From assembly GCF_025352015.1 (NCBI RefSeq), contig NZ_JANXUG010000012.1:1-64000 (forward strand): 64,000 nt of DNA, given 5' to 3'. The translations under genes and the position numbers were made by a program. Source of the DNA: Flavobacterium sp. Lineage in GTDB: Bacteria; Bacteroidota; Bacteroidia; Flavobacteriales; Flavobacteriaceae. Shown in pieces: positions 1-9,063 of this stretch. Each line of letters starts with the position of its first letter. The stretch's first letter is position 1. Below the pieces are notes generated by a model, which had not been told where the DNA came from, did not search any database, and saw nothing but the letters and a program-made list of their open reading frames with translations.

Positions 1-73
1 TAAATATTTTTATTTTTTAAATTTTATTCTATGTTTGTGAAACCAAATCTAAACTTTAAATCTACATACATCT

Positions 74-781
74 ATGAATTATAAACTTTTTCCTTTGTTT
101 TTTGTTGTTCTGTTGATGTCGTTTACTAATCTTCCGGACAAATCAAATGCTACAAAAATTAATACTTCAACTGAAGTTGCTACTGTTTCTAAAAATGTTT
201 CTGTTTACAATCAATTAGAATTAAACTCTTTTGAATTGCCTAGTTTTGATTGTTTCAACACGGCTTTAAACGGCTTTTATTTGCTCAAACAAAGAGGACT
301 TGTTAACAAAAACATTTTAACCTTGGTTGATTTTAGTTTGTCATCCAATACAAAACGTCTTTGGGTAATTGATTTAGAAAAAAATGTTGTTTTGTTTCAA
401 ACCTTGGTTGCACACGGAAGAAATACAGGCGAAGAATATGCAAATGAGTTTTCAAACCAAGCAGAATCTTTCAAAAGTAGTATTGGGTTTTATGCAACGG
501 GCGAGATTTACAATGGTAAACATGGATTATCATTAAAATTGGACGGTCTAGAAAAAGGACTGAATGATAATGCAAGAGAGAGAGCAGTTGTAATTCATGG
601 TGCAGATTATGTATCTGAAACTTTTATTAAACAAAATAAAAGATTAGGACGAAGTCAAGGCTGTCCTGCGATTCCGCTGGACATGAATGAAAAAATCATA
701 AATGTCATTAAGGATAAATCGTGTTTGTTCATTTTTCATCCTTCCAAAAATCAGGAGATACTTTCTAGATTAAACGGCTAA
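74..781 (+). CDS. Murein L,D-transpeptidase catalytic domain (YkuD-like) family secreted protein
   Basis: Signal peptide-like N-terminus; HGADY...RLGRSQGCPAIP resembles the L,D-transpeptidase H...SxGC motif. Confidence 0.75.
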   Translation: MNYKLFPLFFVVLLMSFTNLPDKSNATKINTSTEVATVSKNVSVYNQLELNSFELPSFDCFNTALNGFYLLKQRGLVNKNILTLVDFSLSSNTKRLWVIDLEKNVVLFQTLVAHGRNTGEEYANEFSNQAESFKSSIGFYATGEIYNGKHGLSLKLDGLEKGLNDNARERAVVIHGADYVSETFIKQNKRLGRSQGCPAIPLDMNEKIINVIKDKSCLFIFHPSKNQEILSRLNG

Positions 782-992
782 TTTGAAAATAGCAGCAAGT
801 GTTTCTCAACATTCTTATTTTTAAATCTTCGTCGATAATTTTGTACTTTCATTTTCTATAAAATTTCTTTTATCTCTATTCTAGCAAATTTTATTTTAAA
901 TTTGAGATAATAAAAACATAACTTCATCACTTTAAATAAGTTACCTCAACAAATGTTTAGGTTTAATAATTGGTATATTTTTTTAAAAAAAC

Positions 993-1024
993 TTGCATCG
1001 AAAGAATGTTATTCTATATATTTG
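993..1024 (+). promoter_or_regulatory. Bacteroidetes-type promoter of tRNA-Gly (TTG -33, 21-nt spacer, TAtaTTTG -7)
   Basis: TTG at 993-995 and TATATTTG at 1017-1024, 13 nt upstream of the mature tRNA 5' end. Confidence 0.6.
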
Positions 1025-1036
1025 CACCTCAATATT

Positions 1037-1109
<73 letters not shown>

Positions 1110-1112
1110 CTT

Positions 1113-1144
1113 AAGTCCTGAACATTTAGTTTAGGACTTTTTTA
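1113..1144 (+). terminator. Rho-independent terminator after tRNA-Gly
   Basis: AAGTCCT...AGGACTT hairpin followed by a T run. Confidence 0.6.
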
Positions 1145-1247
1145 TTTTTAACGTTTGCTCTTTGAGAAGCACTTTTCTAAACATTTTTTTATTCCTTTAA
1201 TGCCGTCATATTCATTAAAAGATTTTCGCTACAGTCGTTAACAAAAT

Positions 1248-1958
1248 TTAAACCCCAATCCATGACAAATCACTGCCAACCTCAAGTTCTTGCGGGAGCT
1301 TATTTTGCAAAAACAAACGAGCGGTTAAATCTCCTTTTAAAAGTATATTTTCGCCAGTTACTTCGAGCCAGCTTCCTTCTCGTAATCCTAAAACAGGTGT
1401 TTCATTGAACGCATGAAATTCTTTAATGCGGGTTTCTCTAGTTTCGCCCATGTGTTTACTTTGCAAATCGGCATCAAGATAATGCGGGTTTAAATTAAAC
1501 CGAATCAAACCCAACGTTTTAAAACATGGCGGATATACAATTGGCATATCATTTGTAGTTTGCATGGTCATTCCGGTAATGTTGCTTCCAGCGCTTGAAC
1601 CTAGATATGGTGTGCCATTTTCAACCACTTTTGCTAAAGTTTCCATTATTTTATTTTGATATAATTGTGTTACCAGTAAAAAAGTATTGCCGCCACCTGT
1701 GAAAATTCCTTTTGCATTTATAATAGCCTCCAAGGGATTTTCAAATTCGTGCAATCCTTTTATTTTTTTATTTATTTTGGCGAAAGCCAATTGAACAACT
1801 GCAGTATAATCATCATGTGAAATTCCTCCAGGACGCGCAAACGGTATAAAAAGTATTTCTTCATAATCCTGAAAATGATTTTCTAAAACAGGCATTAAAT
1901 ACTCTAAATAGTTGCCACCAGGAAATGTTGAAGTACTGGCGATGATCATTTTTTTCAT
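1248..1958 (-). CDS. pepE: Dipeptidase E (peptidase S51)
   Basis: IFTGGGNTFLL and YLGSSAGSN nucleophile motif typical of PepE. Confidence 0.88.
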   Translation of the reverse strand: MKKMIIASTSTFPGGNYLEYLMPVLENHFQDYEEILFIPFARPGGISHDDYTAVVQLAFAKINKKIKGLHEFENPLEAIINAKGIFTGGGNTFLLVTQLYQNKIMETLAKVVENGTPYLGSSAGSNITGMTMQTTNDMPIVYPPCFKTLGLIRFNLNPHYLDADLQSKHMGETRETRIKEFHAFNETPVLGLREGSWLEVTGENILLKGDLTARLFLQNKLPQELEVGSDLSWIGV

Positions 1959-2032
1959 TCTTATAAGTTTAACATTAGATTATTAAGTTTTAACAATTTC
2001 TACAGCTATTTTTACAGCGTAAATTTAGAATA

Positions 2033-2788
2033 ATGAAGTTATTAAAAAGTGTAATCTTGTTTTTATTTTTTGCTTCAGCTATTGCTCAAAGTCAGACTTT
2101 ATCGTTTTTAAAAGGAAAAGTTATTTCCCAAATTAAAGAGCTGAATTCGGTATTTGTGACCAATCTTCGTTCGGATTTTAGTACAACTACAGACGGCAGT
2201 GGAAACTTTTCAATGTTTGTAAAAGTAGGCGATACTTTACAGTTTACGGGTTTGCAGGTAATTACCAAAAAAGCAGTTATTGATGAAAGTGCTATTGCCA
2301 AGACATTATATATAATTAACGTAGAAGCAAAAGTAATTTCGTTGGAGGAAGTAGCAATTAAAAAATATCCCAATATCAATGCAGTTTCGTTGGGTATATT
2401 ACAACGACCTGCAAAAGTTTATACACTGGCAGAAAGAAAGTTTAGAACCGCAACAGCTGCTTATCCTACAGCTAACATTGGACTAATGGCCGGCGGCTCT
2501 GTTGGACTAGATCCTCTTTTAAATGCTATTTCTGGACGAACAGCAATGTTAAAGAAAGAATTAACAATTGAGAAAAAAGAAAAATTACTACAAAAAATTG
2601 AATATATGTTTCAGGAAAGCTATTTCAGTGATAATTTAAAAATTCCAAAAGAATATATTCGAGGATTTTGGTATTACTCGGTTGAAGATTCAAAATTGGC
2701 TAGTGCTTTGAATGCAAAAAACAAAATTATGGCTCGTTTTATATTCTCTGATTTAGCTATTAAATATTTGGATTTATTAAAAAAATGA
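2033..2788 (+). CDS. Secreted carboxypeptidase-like regulatory domain protein
   Basis: Signal peptide; FLKGKVISQIKELNSVFVTN...TTTDGSGNFSMFVKVGDTLQFTGLQ beta-sandwich pattern. Confidence 0.6.
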   Translation: MKLLKSVILFLFFASAIAQSQTLSFLKGKVISQIKELNSVFVTNLRSDFSTTTDGSGNFSMFVKVGDTLQFTGLQVITKKAVIDESAIAKTLYIINVEAKVISLEEVAIKKYPNINAVSLGILQRPAKVYTLAERKFRTATAAYPTANIGLMAGGSVGLDPLLNAISGRTAMLKKELTIEKKEKLLQKIEYMFQESYFSDNLKIPKEYIRGFWYYSVEDSKLASALNAKNKIMARFIFSDLAIKYLDLLKK

Positions 2789-2832
2789 AAGCAAATTAAG
2801 TAACTTTGTGTTACTTATAAAAAATAAATTTT

Positions 2833-3156
2833 ATGTTTGGAATTGGCGGCGGCGAATTAATTTTTATTATTTTCATAGCATTGATGCTTTTTGGTTCAGA
2901 AAAAATTCCTGATATAGCCCGAACTATGGGAAAAGCGATGGCGCAATTAAAAAATGCAACCAACGATATAAAAAGCGAAATCCAAAAAGGTGTAGAGGCA
3001 AATGGAATTGAAACTTCTTTAAAAGAGTTAACATCTTCATTTAGTGATGAAGTTGAGAAAGTAAAGTCAAATATAGACACCACAGTTTTACCCGAAGCTA
3101 CGAAACTAAAAGATGAGCTTGAAGAATTGACAGGACCTATTAAAAGGCAACCATAA
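2833..3156 (+). CDS. tatA: Sec-independent protein translocase TatA/TatB family
   Basis: MFGIGGGELIFIIFIALMLFGSEKIPDIARTMGKA matches the TatA/B N-terminus. Confidence 0.88.
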   Translation: MFGIGGGELIFIIFIALMLFGSEKIPDIARTMGKAMAQLKNATNDIKSEIQKGVEANGIETSLKELTSSFSDEVEKVKSNIDTTVLPEATKLKDELEELTGPIKRQP

Positions 3157-3710
3157 TGTTGGAAAAAATAATCCAGTGTGATAAAAATATTTTTGTCTTT
3201 CTAAATGGATTAGGTTCTGAAAAATGGGACGGATTGTGGTTAAACATTACAAATCAGCTTTATTGGACACCCTTTTTTTTACTGATTTTTTTTATCTTAC
3301 AAAGAAAATTAGGTTGGAAAAACTTTGGATATTACCTTCTTTTTACTGCCATTCTATTATTGGTGTGCGATCAAACAGCCAATTTTTTTAAACTCGGTTT
3401 TGAACGTTTACGACCTTGTAACGATGCTGAATTAAAAGGAATTATTAGAATTGTTAAAACAAGTTCCTCATTTAGTTTTTTCTCTGGTCATGCCACAAAT
3501 TCAATGGCAACTGCGTTTTTCAGTTTTATGATTTTAAAGAAATATTATTCACATGCTTATCTATTGTTTTTGTTTCCATTAATTTTCGCTTACAGCAGAA
3601 TTTATTTAGGATTACATTTTCCTGCAGATGTTTTGACAGGGTATGCTTTTGGTGCTTTTTTTGGGATTGTTTGTTATAAATTGTACTCAAAATATATATT
3701 GTCACATTGA
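3156..3710 (+). CDS. Phosphatase PAP2 family membrane protein
   Basis: KLGFERLRPC, SFFSGHATNS and SRIYLGLHFPADVLTG motifs. Confidence 0.9.
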   Translation: MLEKIIQCDKNIFVFLNGLGSEKWDGLWLNITNQLYWTPFFLLIFFILQRKLGWKNFGYYLLFTAILLLVCDQTANFFKLGFERLRPCNDAELKGIIRIVKTSSSFSFFSGHATNSMATAFFSFMILKKYYSHAYLLFLFPLIFAYSRIYLGLHFPADVLTGYAFGAFFGIVCYKLYSKYILSH

Positions 3711-3732
3711 GCGCAGTTGAAAGACGCAACTT

Positions 3733-4374
3733 TTATTTAACTCTCGAAACAGTCAACCCATCACGAATAGGAAGTAAAACTGTTTCTACTCGTACATCGT
3801 CTTTTAATAACTGATTGTACTCTAGTAGAACTTTCGTTGCGGTATCGTTGGCTTTTAGTTCCTCAAGAACTTTTCCACTCCACAAAACATTGTCAGAAAG
3901 AATTATGCCGCCTTTGTTCATCAAGGGAATAATCAAATGAAAATAATTAATATAATTTTCCTTATCGGCATCAATAAAAACTAAATCATATTTTTTGTTC
4001 AACGTTGGAATTATAGTCAAAGCATCACCAAGATGCTGTATAATTTGATTTGCCCAAGTACTTTTGTCAAAATATTTTCTTTGAAAATCAACTAATTCTT
4101 CCTCAATGTCAATAGTGTCAATAGATCCATTTTCGGTTAACCCTTCAGCAAGACAAAGTGTGGCGTAACCGGTATAGGTTCCTATTTCCAGAATGGATGA
4201 GGGATGAATAATTTTTGAAAGCATGCTCAAAACTCTGCCTTGAAAATGACCGCTCAACATGCGTGGCTGCAATATTTTTTGATAAGTTTCTTTATTAAGT
4301 TGCGCCAACAATTCAGGTTCGTCTTGAGAATGTAGCGTAACATAAGTATCTAATTCGTCAGAAAGGAAATGCAT
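3733..4374 (-). CDS. O-methyltransferase (class I SAM-dependent)
   Basis: ILEIGTYTGYATLCLAEGL, DLVFIDADKENY and GGIILSDNVLWSGKV motifs. Start moved from the track's 4434 to the internal MHFLSDEL ATG. Confidence 0.88.
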   Translation of the reverse strand: MHFLSDELDTYVTLHSQDEPELLAQLNKETYQKILQPRMLSGHFQGRVLSMLSKIIHPSSILEIGTYTGYATLCLAEGLTENGSIDTIDIEEELVDFQRKYFDKSTWANQIIQHLGDALTIIPTLNKKYDLVFIDADKENYINYFHLIIPLMNKGGIILSDNVLWSGKVLEELKANDTATKVLLEYNQLLKDDVRVETVLLPIRDGLTVSRVK

Positions 4375-4434
4375 GGTATTTTTTTTTACAAAAATACAAA
4401 TTACCAACGTATCAAAATAGTCTAAATTTACCAC

Positions 4435-5475
4435 ATGGAAATTGAGAAAAAAGACATCCGAAGTTTAACCAAAGAACAATTGCGCGATTTTTTTACATCC
4501 AATGGCGATAAGGCTTTTCGGGGCAATCAGGTATATGAATGGTTGTGGAGCAAAGCGTCACACAATTTTGAGGACATGACCAATGTTTCAAAGGAAACTA
4601 GAACGATGCTCGAAAACAACTTTGTAATTAATCATATCAAAGTCGATACGATGCAACGCAGTGAAGATGGCACGGTCAAAAATGCCGTTCGTTTGCACGA
4701 TGGATTAATTGTAGAAAGTGTTTTGATTCCCACACAAACCCGAACTACAGCTTGTGTTTCGAGCCAAGTAGGCTGCAGTTTGGATTGTAATTTTTGCGCT
4801 ACGGCACGATTAAAAAGAATGCGAAATCTGGAGCCAGGCGAAATCTATGATCAAGTAGTTGCCATAGACAAAGAAAGCCGTTTGTATTATAACCGACCAC
4901 TTTCTAATATTGTTTTTATGGGCATGGGCGAACCATTGATGAATTACAATAATGTGATGAAAGCGATTGCTATGATTACTTCAGAAGAAGGTTTGGGAAT
5001 GTCGCCAAAAAGAATCACGGTTTCCACTTCGGGAGTTTCAAAGATGATAAAAAAGATGGCAGACGATGATGTAAAATTTAAGCTTGCTGTTTCATTGCAT
5101 TCAGCTATTGAAGAAACCAGAAACCATATCATGCCATTTACAAAAAACTTTCAGTTGCCCGAATTGAAAGAAGCTTTACAGTATTGGTACCAAAAAACCA
5201 AAAGCAAAGTCACCTATGAATATGTGGTTTGGAAAGGTATTAACGATGATAAAGCTTCGATTGATGCTTTGGTAAAATTCTGCAAATACGTTCCGTGTAA
5301 AGTCAATTTGATTGAATACAATCCGATTGATGACGGCGAATTTCAACAAGCTTCAGATGAAGCAATCAATAATTACATCAAAGCTTTGGAGCGCAATGAC
5401 ATTGTGGCTAAAGTACGCCGAAGCAGAGGAAAAGATATTGATGCGGCTTGTGGACAATTAGCTAATAAGTCATAA
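4435..5475 (+). CDS. rlmN: 23S rRNA (adenine(2503)-C(2))-methyltransferase
   Basis: Radical SAM CSLDCNFCATA motif, VFMGMGEPLMNY, LAVSLHS. Confidence 0.95.
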   Translation: MEIEKKDIRSLTKEQLRDFFTSNGDKAFRGNQVYEWLWSKASHNFEDMTNVSKETRTMLENNFVINHIKVDTMQRSEDGTVKNAVRLHDGLIVESVLIPTQTRTTACVSSQVGCSLDCNFCATARLKRMRNLEPGEIYDQVVAIDKESRLYYNRPLSNIVFMGMGEPLMNYNNVMKAIAMITSEEGLGMSPKRITVSTSGVSKMIKKMADDDVKFKLAVSLHSAIEETRNHIMPFTKNFQLPELKEALQYWYQKTKSKVTYEYVVWKGINDDKASIDALVKFCKYVPCKVNLIEYNPIDDGEFQQASDEAINNYIKALERNDIVAKVRRSRGKDIDAACGQLANKS

Positions 5476-5511
5476 AAAGTCCCGAATCTAATTTTAGATT
5501 CGGGACTTTTT
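5474..5511 (+). terminator. Strong Rho-independent terminator after rlmN
   Basis: Near-perfect AAAAAGTCCCGAATCTAA/TTAGATTCGGGACTTTTT hairpin. Confidence 0.9.
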
Positions 5512-5531
5512 CCTTTTATAAAAAACAATTT

Positions 5532-6431
5532 TTAATTCCCAAATGTAAAAGCTGTCGGTGTTCCACCATCTATTGCGATAGTTGCGTTATTATCACATGT
5601 TCCTGAACCATAATCTATAACAGCACTATGTAAAGGACCTGTAACGGTAAGAATTCCGCTTATAACTCTGTATTGACAAGCCATGTCAATTGTTAATGGA
5701 GTAGCTACTACAACACTATATACATGCTGCGCACCATTTGGTCTTGTAGTGGTAATAGATTGGTATAGTTTATAAACATTGTCATTTACGTTGTTGTTAC
5801 CAAAATTTGCCACACATTCTCTAGTTCTAGTTCCAACTCTATGATAAACCCCTCCGTTTTCGAAAGTTACGGTCATATCCACAGTCATTGCATGAATTGG
5901 GTGAGGTGCAGTAAGTAATGAACTAGTACCAATACTTCTTGTTATCGATCTGTTTCCTTCTATGTGATTTCCGTTATGATAAAAATTATCAAAACTGTAA
6001 TTTATGGTATGCGAAGTAGCATTTGGATCATAAACAAAAGAAATTATAATTTTTCCTTTTAAAGTTGAACCGTTAGCCAATGTGCATCCACTAGGATTAT
6101 TAAAACTAAAATCAATAGTTTTGGTTACTGTTAGGCCCACTGTTGGTGCTGTTCCAAAATCAGGGACTCTAGTAATGTGAGCACAACTGGTCACTAAAGA
6201 ATTTGCTGTGTCTACAGTTTTTCCAGCAGAGGCATCCAGATACGTTTTTCCTTCTTGTTCTTCTACAACATCAGAAACGTCATTAGAGGCTTGATCCATT
6301 TTACTATTGGCTATTGCATCTGCGCTAGTCAATTTTGAATCTGCGGTCGAGGAGCTGCTGTCTTTTGAACAACTAGCCAAAGAAATAATAGCTATTAATG
6401 CTATCGTTTTAAATAAAGAATTTGTTTTCAT
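5532..6431 (-). CDS. Hypothetical lipoprotein
   Basis: Lipobox SLASCSKDSSSS; no recognised domain. Confidence 0.6.
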   Translation of the reverse strand: MKTNSLFKTIALIAIISLASCSKDSSSSTADSKLTSADAIANSKMDQASNDVSDVVEEQEGKTYLDASAGKTVDTANSLVTSCAHITRVPDFGTAPTVGLTVTKTIDFSFNNPSGCTLANGSTLKGKIIISFVYDPNATSHTINYSFDNFYHNGNHIEGNRSITRSIGTSSLLTAPHPIHAMTVDMTVTFENGGVYHRVGTRTRECVANFGNNNVNDNVYKLYQSITTTRPNGAQHVYSVVVATPLTIDMACQYRVISGILTVTGPLHSAVIDYGSGTCDNNATIAIDGGTPTAFTFGN

Positions 6432-6540
6432 AATGTAAAAAGATTTAAAGATTTTTAATTAAGAATATAGTCTTTTAAAAAGGTTTAATCAAATATAAAT
6501 ATTTTTTTCAAACCATGGCTTTATTGTATCTTTGAAATCG

Positions 6541-7521
6541 ATGAATATCACTTCGCAAATAAAAAAACCCATATTGCAAGAAATGGAACTTTTCGAAAAA
6601 AAGTTTTATGAATCAATGACTTCAAAGGTTGCGTTACTGAATCGAATTACCTATTATATTGTAAACCGAAAAGGAAAACAAATGCGGCCAATGTTCGTTT
6701 TCCTGGTTGCCAAAATGCTTTCCGAAAAGCATGAAGTCAATGAAAGAACCTATCGTGGCGCTAGTGTTATAGAGCTTATTCATACGGCTACTTTAGTACA
6801 CGATGATGTGGTAGATGACAGTAATAGGCGTCGTGGATTTTTTTCTATCAATGCCTTGTGGAAGAATAAAATTGCCGTTCTCGTAGGCGATTATCTGCTG
6901 TCTAAAGGATTGCTACTTTCTATTGATAATGGCGATTTTGATTTATTGCGAATAATATCGGTTGCCGTACGCGAAATGAGCGAAGGCGAATTGCTTCAGA
7001 TAGAAAAAGCACGCCGGTTAGATATTATTGAAGATGTTTATTATGAAATCATCCGAAAAAAAACAGCAACTTTGATTGCTTCATGTTGTGCGCTTGGTGC
7101 TAAATCGGTTACTGATAATGAAATTCAGGTAGAAGCCATGCGAAAATTTGGAGAACTTATCGGCATGGCGTTTCAAATAAAAGATGATTTATTTGATTAT
7201 ACTGATGATGCAATTGGCAAACCTACTGGTATTGACATCAAAGAACAAAAAATGACACTTCCGTTAATTCATGCTTTGAATAATTGTTCTACCAAAGAAA
7301 AAAGCTGGTGTATCAACTCCATCAAAAACTATAATAAGGATAAAAAACGTGTCAAAGAAGTCATCCAATTTGTAAAAGATAAAAACGGTTTACTTTATGC
7401 TGAACAAAAAATGGCTCTCTTTCAGCAGGAAGCACTTCAATTACTGCATGAATTTCCCCCGTCGGAATATCGAGTGGCACTTTCAGAGATGGTAAATTAC
7501 GTTATCGAAAGAAAAAAATAA
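6541..7521 (+). CDS. ispB: Polyprenyl synthetase (octaprenyl-diphosphate synthase-like)
   Basis: LVHDDVVDDSNRRRG and DDLFDYTDD aspartate-rich motifs. Start placed at ATG 6541 rather than the upstream TTG at 6532. Confidence 0.85.
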   Translation: MNITSQIKKPILQEMELFEKKFYESMTSKVALLNRITYYIVNRKGKQMRPMFVFLVAKMLSEKHEVNERTYRGASVIELIHTATLVHDDVVDDSNRRRGFFSINALWKNKIAVLVGDYLLSKGLLLSIDNGDFDLLRIISVAVREMSEGELLQIEKARRLDIIEDVYYEIIRKKTATLIASCCALGAKSVTDNEIQVEAMRKFGELIGMAFQIKDDLFDYTDDAIGKPTGIDIKEQKMTLPLIHALNNCSTKEKSWCINSIKNYNKDKKRVKEVIQFVKDKNGLLYAEQKMALFQQEALQLLHEFPPSEYRVALSEMVNYVIERKK

Positions 7522-7656
7522 TTTATTTAAAATAATTTTCCTCTTTGAAGCTTTGATTTTATTGGATTCTTTCATAATTTCCAAATTTTCACATTACCTC
7601 ATGCAACTATTTCCCAACCACTCTCGTCTATGCTAATAGAACACTAACCAATAGTT

Positions 7657-8229
7657 TTGAAAGTAATCAATTTATATCAGGAAGAAAAAGAATTAATCGA
7701 ATTGGCTGTCGAAAATAATCGCCAAGCACAACATAAATTATATTCTAAATTTTCTTCAAAAATGCTGGGTGTTTGCCACCAATATATTAAAGATTTGCAG
7801 CAGGCAGAAGATATTATGATTACGGCTTTTATGAAAGCGTTTACCAATCTTCAACATTTTGAGCATAAAGGAAGTTTTGAAGGTTGGATAAGAAGAATCA
7901 TGATTAACGAATGCATTTCTTTTATCAGAGTTCAGAAAAAAGTAAAGTTCATTGAAGACGAAACTTATTTTGAAGAAAGTCATAACAATATTGAAAGCAA
8001 ATTTTCGGTAGAAGATATTCAGTTTCTAATTGATAATTTACCCGATGGTTACAAAATGGTTTTCAATTTGTATTGCATCGAAGGATTTAAGCATCAAGAA
8101 ATTGCAACAATGCTCGGAATTAATGAAGGCACATCGAAATCGCAGTTGTCACACGCACGAAAAATGTTGCAAGACAACATTATCAAACTAAAAAATTACG
8201 AAATGAGCGTTAATAAAAGTAATCGATAA
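7657..8229 (+). CDS. RNA polymerase ECF-type sigma factor
   Basis: Sigma70 region 2 (QAEDIMITAFMKAF...FEGWIRRI) and region 4 (YKMVFNLYCIEGFKHQEIATMLGINEGTSKSQLSHARKML). TTG start. Confidence 0.9.
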   Translation: MKVINLYQEEKELIELAVENNRQAQHKLYSKFSSKMLGVCHQYIKDLQQAEDIMITAFMKAFTNLQHFEHKGSFEGWIRRIMINECISFIRVQKKVKFIEDETYFEESHNNIESKFSVEDIQFLIDNLPDGYKMVFNLYCIEGFKHQEIATMLGINEGTSKSQLSHARKMLQDNIIKLKNYEMSVNKSNR

Positions 8230-8290
8230 AAGATTATTTCCAAAGCGAATTCAATAAGACCTTTAAAAATAATATTAAAGACGAATTAAA

Positions 8291-9028
8291 ATGGAACCAA
8301 ATAAATTAGAAAATCAAATAAAAGAAAAGTTGAATTCGAGAGAAATTCAACCTTCAGGTCAGGCTTGGGACAGATTAGACGCAATGCTTTCGGTTGCTGA
8401 AGAAAAAAAAACAAGACGACCTTTTGGTTGGTTGTATATTGCTGCAAGCATCACGGTTTTGCTAACTGCTGGTATATTTTTCTTCTCTCAAAAAAATACA
8501 GTAATTCAACCTGAAAATAATGTTGTTGAAACTGAAGTTAAGAAGGACTCTATGGTAAAAGTTCCAAATTCCAAATTCCAAACTCCAAAATATGAAGAAA
8601 ATCAGGCAGTCGTTTCAAATCAACTAACGACTAACAACCGACAACCGACAACCACTAATCAACGAGTTTCAATCAGCAATCAAAAATCAAGTAATCAAAA
8701 TCAAGTAATCAATCATGAAAAAGAAATTGAATATCAAAACAGTTCCGATGTGGCTTTAAAAGAGTTGCCAAGAGTTATTTCAACAACGCCAAAAGAAGTT
8801 CAGAAAAAAACAACATATATTAATGTTGATGCACTATTGGCTTCGGCTGAAAATATTGGTAAAACACAAACTACAGCAAAATCTGATAAAATTAATGTTG
8901 ATGCAAACACTTTATTATCTCATGCTGATGGTGAAGTTGAAATGACTTTTCGGGAAAAAGCAATCAATAGATTAACAAAAAACTACAAGGAACTTAAAGT
9001 GGCTTTGGCCAATAGAAATAACGAATAA
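8291..9028 (+). CDS. Putative anti-sigma factor-like single-pass membrane protein with repeat-derived linker
   Basis: Directly downstream of the ECF sigma gene; short N-terminal domain, one TM segment (WLYIAASITVLLTAGIFFF), S/T/N/Q-rich linker encoded by heptanucleotide repeats. Confidence 0.55.
   Translation: MEPNKLENQIKEKLNSREIQPSGQAWDRLDAMLSVAEEKKTRRPFGWLYIAASITVLLTAGIFFFSQKNTVIQPENNVVETEVKKDSMVKVPNSKFQTPKYEENQAVVSNQLTTNNRQPTTTNQRVSISNQKSSNQNQVINHEKEIEYQNSSDVALKELPRVISTTPKEVQKKTTYINVDALLASAENIGKTQTTAKSDKINVDANTLLSHADGEVEMTFREKAINRLTKNYKELKVALANRNNE
8562..8719 (+). repeat. Degenerate heptanucleotide repeat blocks within a CDS
   Basis: TTCCAAA x3 + CTCCAAA (8562-8589); CAACTAA CGACTAA CAACCGA CAACCGA CAACCAC TAATCAA (8621-8662); AATCAGC AATCAAA AATCAAG TAATCAA AATCAAG TAATCAA (8671-8712). 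Confidence 0.85.
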
Positions 9029-9063
9029 TAAAACAATCATTAATCACATTTAAATCAAACACC

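Noticed and set aside
7652-7659. TAgtTTTG -7-like motif at the sigma factor start
   Set aside because: It overlaps the likely TTG start codon of the conserved N-terminus, so it is probably coincidental.
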